Shown: piece by piece, positions 13,002 through 15,105 of the stretch
Position numbering within the stretch: position 1 is the first letter of the stretch
Layout of the letters: each line of letters begins with the position of its first letter
From: Frankiaceae bacterium
GTDB taxonomy: Bacteria; Actinomycetota; Actinomycetes; JADGOU01
Length of the DNA stretch: 15,105 nucleotides
Assembly (NCBI GenBank): GCA_017882835.1
Contig: JADGOU010000035.1
Coordinates: forward strand, 1 to 15,105
Direction: 5' to 3'
Program-made: the position numbers and the translations under genes
Notes under the pieces: generated by a model
Databases searched by the model: none
What the model was told of the DNA's origin: nothing
What the model saw: the letters and a program-made list of their open reading frames with translations, nothing else

Positions 13002-13583
13002 ATGACCACACGCGCGGTGTCGCGCCGACTCCTCGCGTTCGCTGTCGCAGCCGGCCTGGTGCTGGCTGGTTGTACCTCCAACAACAAGCAGCCGTCCGGC
13101 GCGGGGATGATGGGCGGTGGCTCGGGATACCGCTACTCCGCGGTGACCTGTTCGGCTCCGTCCCCGCTGCCCGGGCGCACCGTGCCGGTGACGTTGGCCG
13201 ACATGGGCATGACCCAGATGATGGGGGGCACCGCCCCGCCAGGCGCGCGGATGATGTTGCGGGCCGCTGCGGCCACCGTTCCCGCCGGTCAGATCAGCCT
13301 GGTGGCGTCGAACATGGGCTGGCGCACCCACGAGCTGGTGATCCTGCCGCTGGCCACCGGTGCGGGCGCCGGTCAGCGGGTTCCGGGGGCAGACGGGAAG
13401 GTCGACGAAACTGGAAGCCTGGGCGAGGCGTCCAACTCCTGCGCCGCCGGGTCCGGCAATGGCATCACGTCCGGCACGGTGGGTTGGACCACCATCACGC
13501 TGGCCCCCGGCCGCTACGAGCTTGCCTGCAACCTGCCCAACCACTACGCCGACGGGATGTACCAGGAGCTGGTCGTAACCTGA
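13002..13583 (+). CDS. Cupredoxin-like lipoprotein with type-1 copper site
   Basis: The protein has 193 residues. A signal peptide ends in lipobox LAGC (21-24), so Cys24 would be lipidated and the protein anchored outside the membrane. The middle is Met-rich (GMMGGG at 35-40, MGMTQMM at 68-74). The C-terminal domain (about 85-193) looks like a sulfocyanin/plastocyanin-type cupredoxin: MGWRTHELVI supplies His110, and the end loop ACNLPNHYADGMYQELVV has Cys176-x4-His181-x4-Met186, the classic type-1 copper ligand set. Probable roles are electron transfer or extracytoplasmic copper binding. An open frame begins upstream at 12753, but the signal peptide fixes the start at the ATG at 13002. No strong ribosome binding site is seen. 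It stands alone on the plus strand. Confidence 0.88.
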   Translation: MTTRAVSRRLLAFAVAAGLVLAGCTSNNKQPSGAGMMGGGSGYRYSAVTCSAPSPLPGRTVPVTLADMGMTQMMGGTAPPGARMMLRAAAATVPAGQISLVASNMGWRTHELVILPLATGAGAGQRVPGADGKVDETGSLGEASNSCAAGSGNGITSGTVGWTTITLAPGRYELACNLPNHYADGMYQELVVT

Positions 13584-13589
13584 CCCGGC

Positions 13590-13612
13590 GCTCAGTGCGA
13601 ACATCGCTGAGC
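13590..13612 (+). terminator. Weak hairpin after the cupredoxin gene
   Basis: GCTCAG and CTGAGC pair as a 6-bp stem with an 11-nt loop, with further G/C bases outside that pair imperfectly. It starts 6 nt after the stop codon and has no U-tract. Confidence 0.35.
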
Positions 13613-13741
13613 CGGCGTCGGAAACCCCTCGATTGCCGACGCCCGCACCCGCCCGGCCGTCGCCCGCTTGCTAGCGCGTCGGCAACTCGCGTTGAGAATC
13701 ACGGTAAACCCTGCGCAGGCCCTGCTGTCGACGCCCTGCCG

Positions 13742-13789
13742 CTCGGGCGTGCGCGGGTCTCGACCGACGACCAGAACGCCGAGCCGTGA
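13742..13789 (+). pseudogene. Serine recombinase (resolvase/invertase) N-terminal scrap
   Basis: The frame reads LGRARVSTDDQNAEP and then TGA. This matches the first strand of resolvase/invertase serine recombinases, usually (I/L)GYARVSTDDQN-x-x-L-Q, whose Ser is the catalytic residue. No start codon or ribosome binding site precedes it and nothing of the rest of the enzyme follows. It is a broken end of a former mobile element. It lies in the 328-bp gap between the cupredoxin and SHOCT genes, which otherwise shows only the hairpin and the operator. Confidence 0.55.
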
Positions 13790-13864
13790 CTAGACCGGCG
13801 TAACGGAGCCGGGCGAGCGGTTCCGCCTGTCGGCTGTACCAGGCCCACCACGGGCGGGCAAAGG

Positions 13865-13878
13865 TACCTGGGGGGGTA
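13865..13878. promoter_or_regulatory. CsoR-like operator upstream of the third SHOCT gene
   Basis: TACCTGGGGGGGTA has TACC/GGTA arms around a G-rich centre, the same 14-bp form as operator 2 at csoR. The arm runs into TATGCT (13877-13882), a possible -10. The start codon is 33 nt further on, so bound CsoR could block transcription. Confidence 0.6.
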
Positions 13879-13911
13879 TGCTGGAGCGACGGTCATTTGA
13901 TGGAGGTCGTG

Positions 13912-14139
13912 ATGATGGGCGGATACGGCTACGGCAACGGCTGGATGTGGATCTGGCCTCTGCTGGTTCTCGTCGGTCTGGTGATCCTGGGAGTTGTGGC
14001 CGTGCGGATGACGCAGGGTCGATCCTCGGGCGGACCTGGCGCTCCGGCGAGCACGGCACGCCAGGTGCTCGATGACCGTTACGCACGGGGGGAGATCGAC
14101 GAGGACGAGTATCGGAAACGCCGGTCTGCCCTGCAGTGA
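13912..14139 (+). CDS. Small SHOCT-domain membrane protein (copy 3), probable CsoR target
   Basis: The protein has 75 residues. The N-terminus MMGGYGYGNGWMWIW is rich in Gly, Met and aromatic residues. One helix (about 14-32), a Ser/Gly/Pro linker (36-49) and a C-terminal SHOCT domain (about 50-74) follow, with VLDDRYARGEIDEDEYRKRRS. GGAGG 5 nt before the ATG at 13912 fixes the start. A TTG at 13897 and ATG at 13900 lie upstream in frame but ahead of that site. The layout is the same as copies 1 and 2, but the sequences differ clearly, so they are not recent duplicates. The function is unknown. The Met and Trp content of the N-terminus and the CsoR-like operator suggest a role in the copper response. 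Confidence 0.85.
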   Translation: MMGGYGYGNGWMWIWPLLVLVGLVILGVVAVRMTQGRSSGGPGAPASTARQVLDDRYARGEIDEDEYRKRRSALQ

Positions 14140-14205
14140 GCCCAGAGCCGATCAGTCGGCGCCTGCGGCTAGTGCGGTCGCCGTCGCGGCGCGCCCTTCC
14201 CCCTG

Positions 14206-14488
14206 CGCTCGGCCACGCCGCCCGGCGAGGGTCCCGACCGCTCGCCGACACCGGACCGGATCAGTGACGTCTGCGCCGGCCTGCTGGCGCTCACTCCTTA
14301 CGACCCCCACACCGACGGCCTGCCCGCCCAGGCCGATGCCCTCGACGCCGTCCGCCTGCTCACCGGGGGCGGACCCGCTGACCCCCAGCGCGCGCCGGCG
14401 CTGCCGGTGGTGCTCCCGGCCGGCCCGCGTCGGCTGCTGCGCCACCTGCGCCCAGCTGCTCGACGCCGCCGCGGACGCCGCCGGTTGA
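14206..14488 (+). pseudogene. Hypothetical coding remnant without a start codon
   Basis: One frame reads ISDVCAGLLALTPYDPHTDG (from 14260), LPAQADALDAVRLLTGGG and LPVVLPAGPRRLLRHL, with a protein-like composition and GC-rich third positions. At about 14440 the frame appears to shift, with CAQLLDAAADAAG ending at TGA 14488. There is no ATG, GTG or TTG in frame after the TAG at 14170. I do not recognise the family. The following 350 bases (14489-14835) show nothing that I can support as a gene. Confidence 0.35.
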
Positions 14489-14835
14489 ACCCTGCTGGCC
14501 GCCGTGGCGGCCGCCGCCCACGACACCACCTGCTGGTCGAAGCGGACAGCTGTGCGGCTGGGGCGACCTAGGCCGGAGTCCACCCGGCAGCACCGCGAGG
14601 CGCCGGCCGGATCGCTCGCTGACCCGGTCCGGATGGCCTCGCGTTCGCTCTCCGAGAGCCCACCACAGAACCCGTGGGGCTCGGGCGCCGCCAACGCATG
14701 AGCACGGCAGTCCGCGACAACGGGACAGCCCCCGGCAGATTGCCGCCGCGGCCTGCTTGGGCGCGTCCAGCAGGACTACGACGCGGCGGTCCCTTGGCTC
14801 CCAGCCTGAACCCGTTCGACGGGAACCCGGGATTG

Positions 14836-15105
14836 ATGACGAACCGACCGTCGGGAGCCTCCCCGGCGCTGGCCGAGGATTTTCCCTCCGCGGCTTGGCT
14901 GCGCCTCCCCTGGACCCCCCCTGGACCCCCCCTGGACCCGGCGCGGCACACGGCGGACGACATCGTCACCACCGCGTCGCCCGACGACATCGTCACCTGG
15001 GTGTGCCGCGTGACCCGGGTGCCTCGGCTGTCCAGCGAGCAGTACGCCGTGCCGTACGCCGTGCCGTACGCCGTGCTGTTCACCGAACTCGCCGGAGTCG
15101 CGCCG
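14836..15105 (+). CDS. Hypothetical ORF with internal repeats, open at the right edge
   Basis: The frame runs 90 codons from the ATG at 14836 to the last base without a stop. It begins MTNRPSGASPALAEDFPSA, then a Pro-rich segment made by an 11-bp C-rich repeat, two copies of DDIVT 9 residues apart (about 41-45 and 50-54), a WVCRVTRVPRLSSEQ stretch, and YAVP-YAVP-YAVL made by a 12-bp repeat, ending in FTELAGVAP. No family is recognised. No clear ribosome binding site is seen. In-frame 12- and 27-bp repeats suit a real coding frame, but the 11-bp one would shift it. It may be a young or decaying gene. Confidence 0.35.
   Translation, partial: MTNRPSGASPALAEDFPSAAWLRLPWTPPGPPLDPARHTADDIVTTASPDDIVTWVCRVTRVPRLSSEQYAVPYAVPYAVLFTELAGVAP
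14911..14939. repeat. 11-bp C-rich tandem repeat
   Basis: TGGACCCCCCC is repeated at 14911 and 14922, with a third partial copy at 14933. The G-rich complement could form unusual structures. The unit length is not a multiple of three. Confidence 0.9.
14956..14997. repeat. 15-bp direct repeat 27 bp apart
   Basis: GACGACATCGTCACC occurs at 14956-14970 and 14983-14997. Each copy contains the palindrome GACGACATCGTC in part (GACGA...TCGTC). The spacing is nine codons, so the repeat stays in frame in the overlapping ORF. Confidence 0.85.
15043..15078. repeat. 12-bp tandem repeat, three copies
   Basis: TACGCCGTGCCG repeats at 15043, 15055 and 15067 (last copy has one change). In the plus frame it encodes YAVP, YAVP, YAVL. 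Confidence 0.9.

Noticed and set aside
1..15105. CRISPR array, rRNA genes, intact insertion sequence
   Set aside because: No regular repeat-spacer pattern, no rRNA stretches and no complete transposase with terminal repeats were seen.

Overview
The window is very GC-rich DNA with strongly GC-biased third codon positions, GTG/TTG starts and many 1-4 nt stop/start overlaps. Together with a CsoR repressor, DUF3105 and DUF2933 proteins and small SHOCT-domain membrane proteins, this points to an actinomycete (Actinomycetota). I cannot fix the genus or say whether this is chromosome or plasmid. The theme is transition-metal handling, mainly copper plus one nickel/cobalt transporter, set in an accessory region that contains several decaying genes.

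Layout. 1-3435 (minus strand): a copper export operon read right to left, copZ (chaperone), copA (Cu+ P1B-1 ATPase) and a COG0701/DUF318 permease cut by the window edge. It is divergent from csoR (3436-3819, plus), and the shared promoter region carries two CsoR-type operators. 3918-5811 (minus): a tightly overlapping three-gene thiol-redox operon, made of a cytoplasmic CxxC glutaredoxin-like protein, a CcdA/DsbD-like membrane electron carrier and a membrane-anchored extracytoplasmic thioredoxin. 6037-7853 (plus, divergent from the redox operon): an OmpR-type response regulator overlapping a histidine kinase. 8020-8551 (minus): a two-gene operon of small membrane proteins (SHOCT, then DUF2933). 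8825-9741 (plus): a frameshifted cation diffusion facilitator remnant and a doubly frameshifted SHOCT gene, followed by an intact DUF3105 gene (9750-10370). 10491-11300 (minus): a decayed gene with tandem helix-turn-helix modules. 11307-12446 (minus): an intact NiCoT nickel/cobalt transporter, with an ArsR-family regulator remnant upstream (about 12655-12830). 13002-13583 (plus): a cupredoxin-like lipoprotein. 13742-13789: the N-terminal scrap of a serine recombinase. 13912-14139 (plus): a third SHOCT protein behind a CsoR-like operator. 14140-15105: a hypothetical remnant, then an open reading frame running off the right edge and full of short direct repeats.

How the parts may work together. 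CsoR probably represses copZ-copA-permease, itself, and perhaps the distant SHOCT gene at 13912, releasing them when Cu+ binds. The two-component system probably acts through a 22-bp element made of two 11-bp direct repeats. I find it twice, in the same orientation and at nearly the same distance upstream of the redox operon and of the SHOCT-DUF2933 operon. That would give two copper-linked circuits: CsoR for cytoplasmic copper export, and the kinase for an envelope stress response using thiol exchange and small Met/His-rich membrane proteins. The regulatory links are inference. The gene families are mostly clear from motifs.

The decayed genes carry single-base losses and short tandem duplications (8, 10 and 21 bp), while the long neighbouring genes are intact. 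This argues for real gene decay rather than poor sequence.
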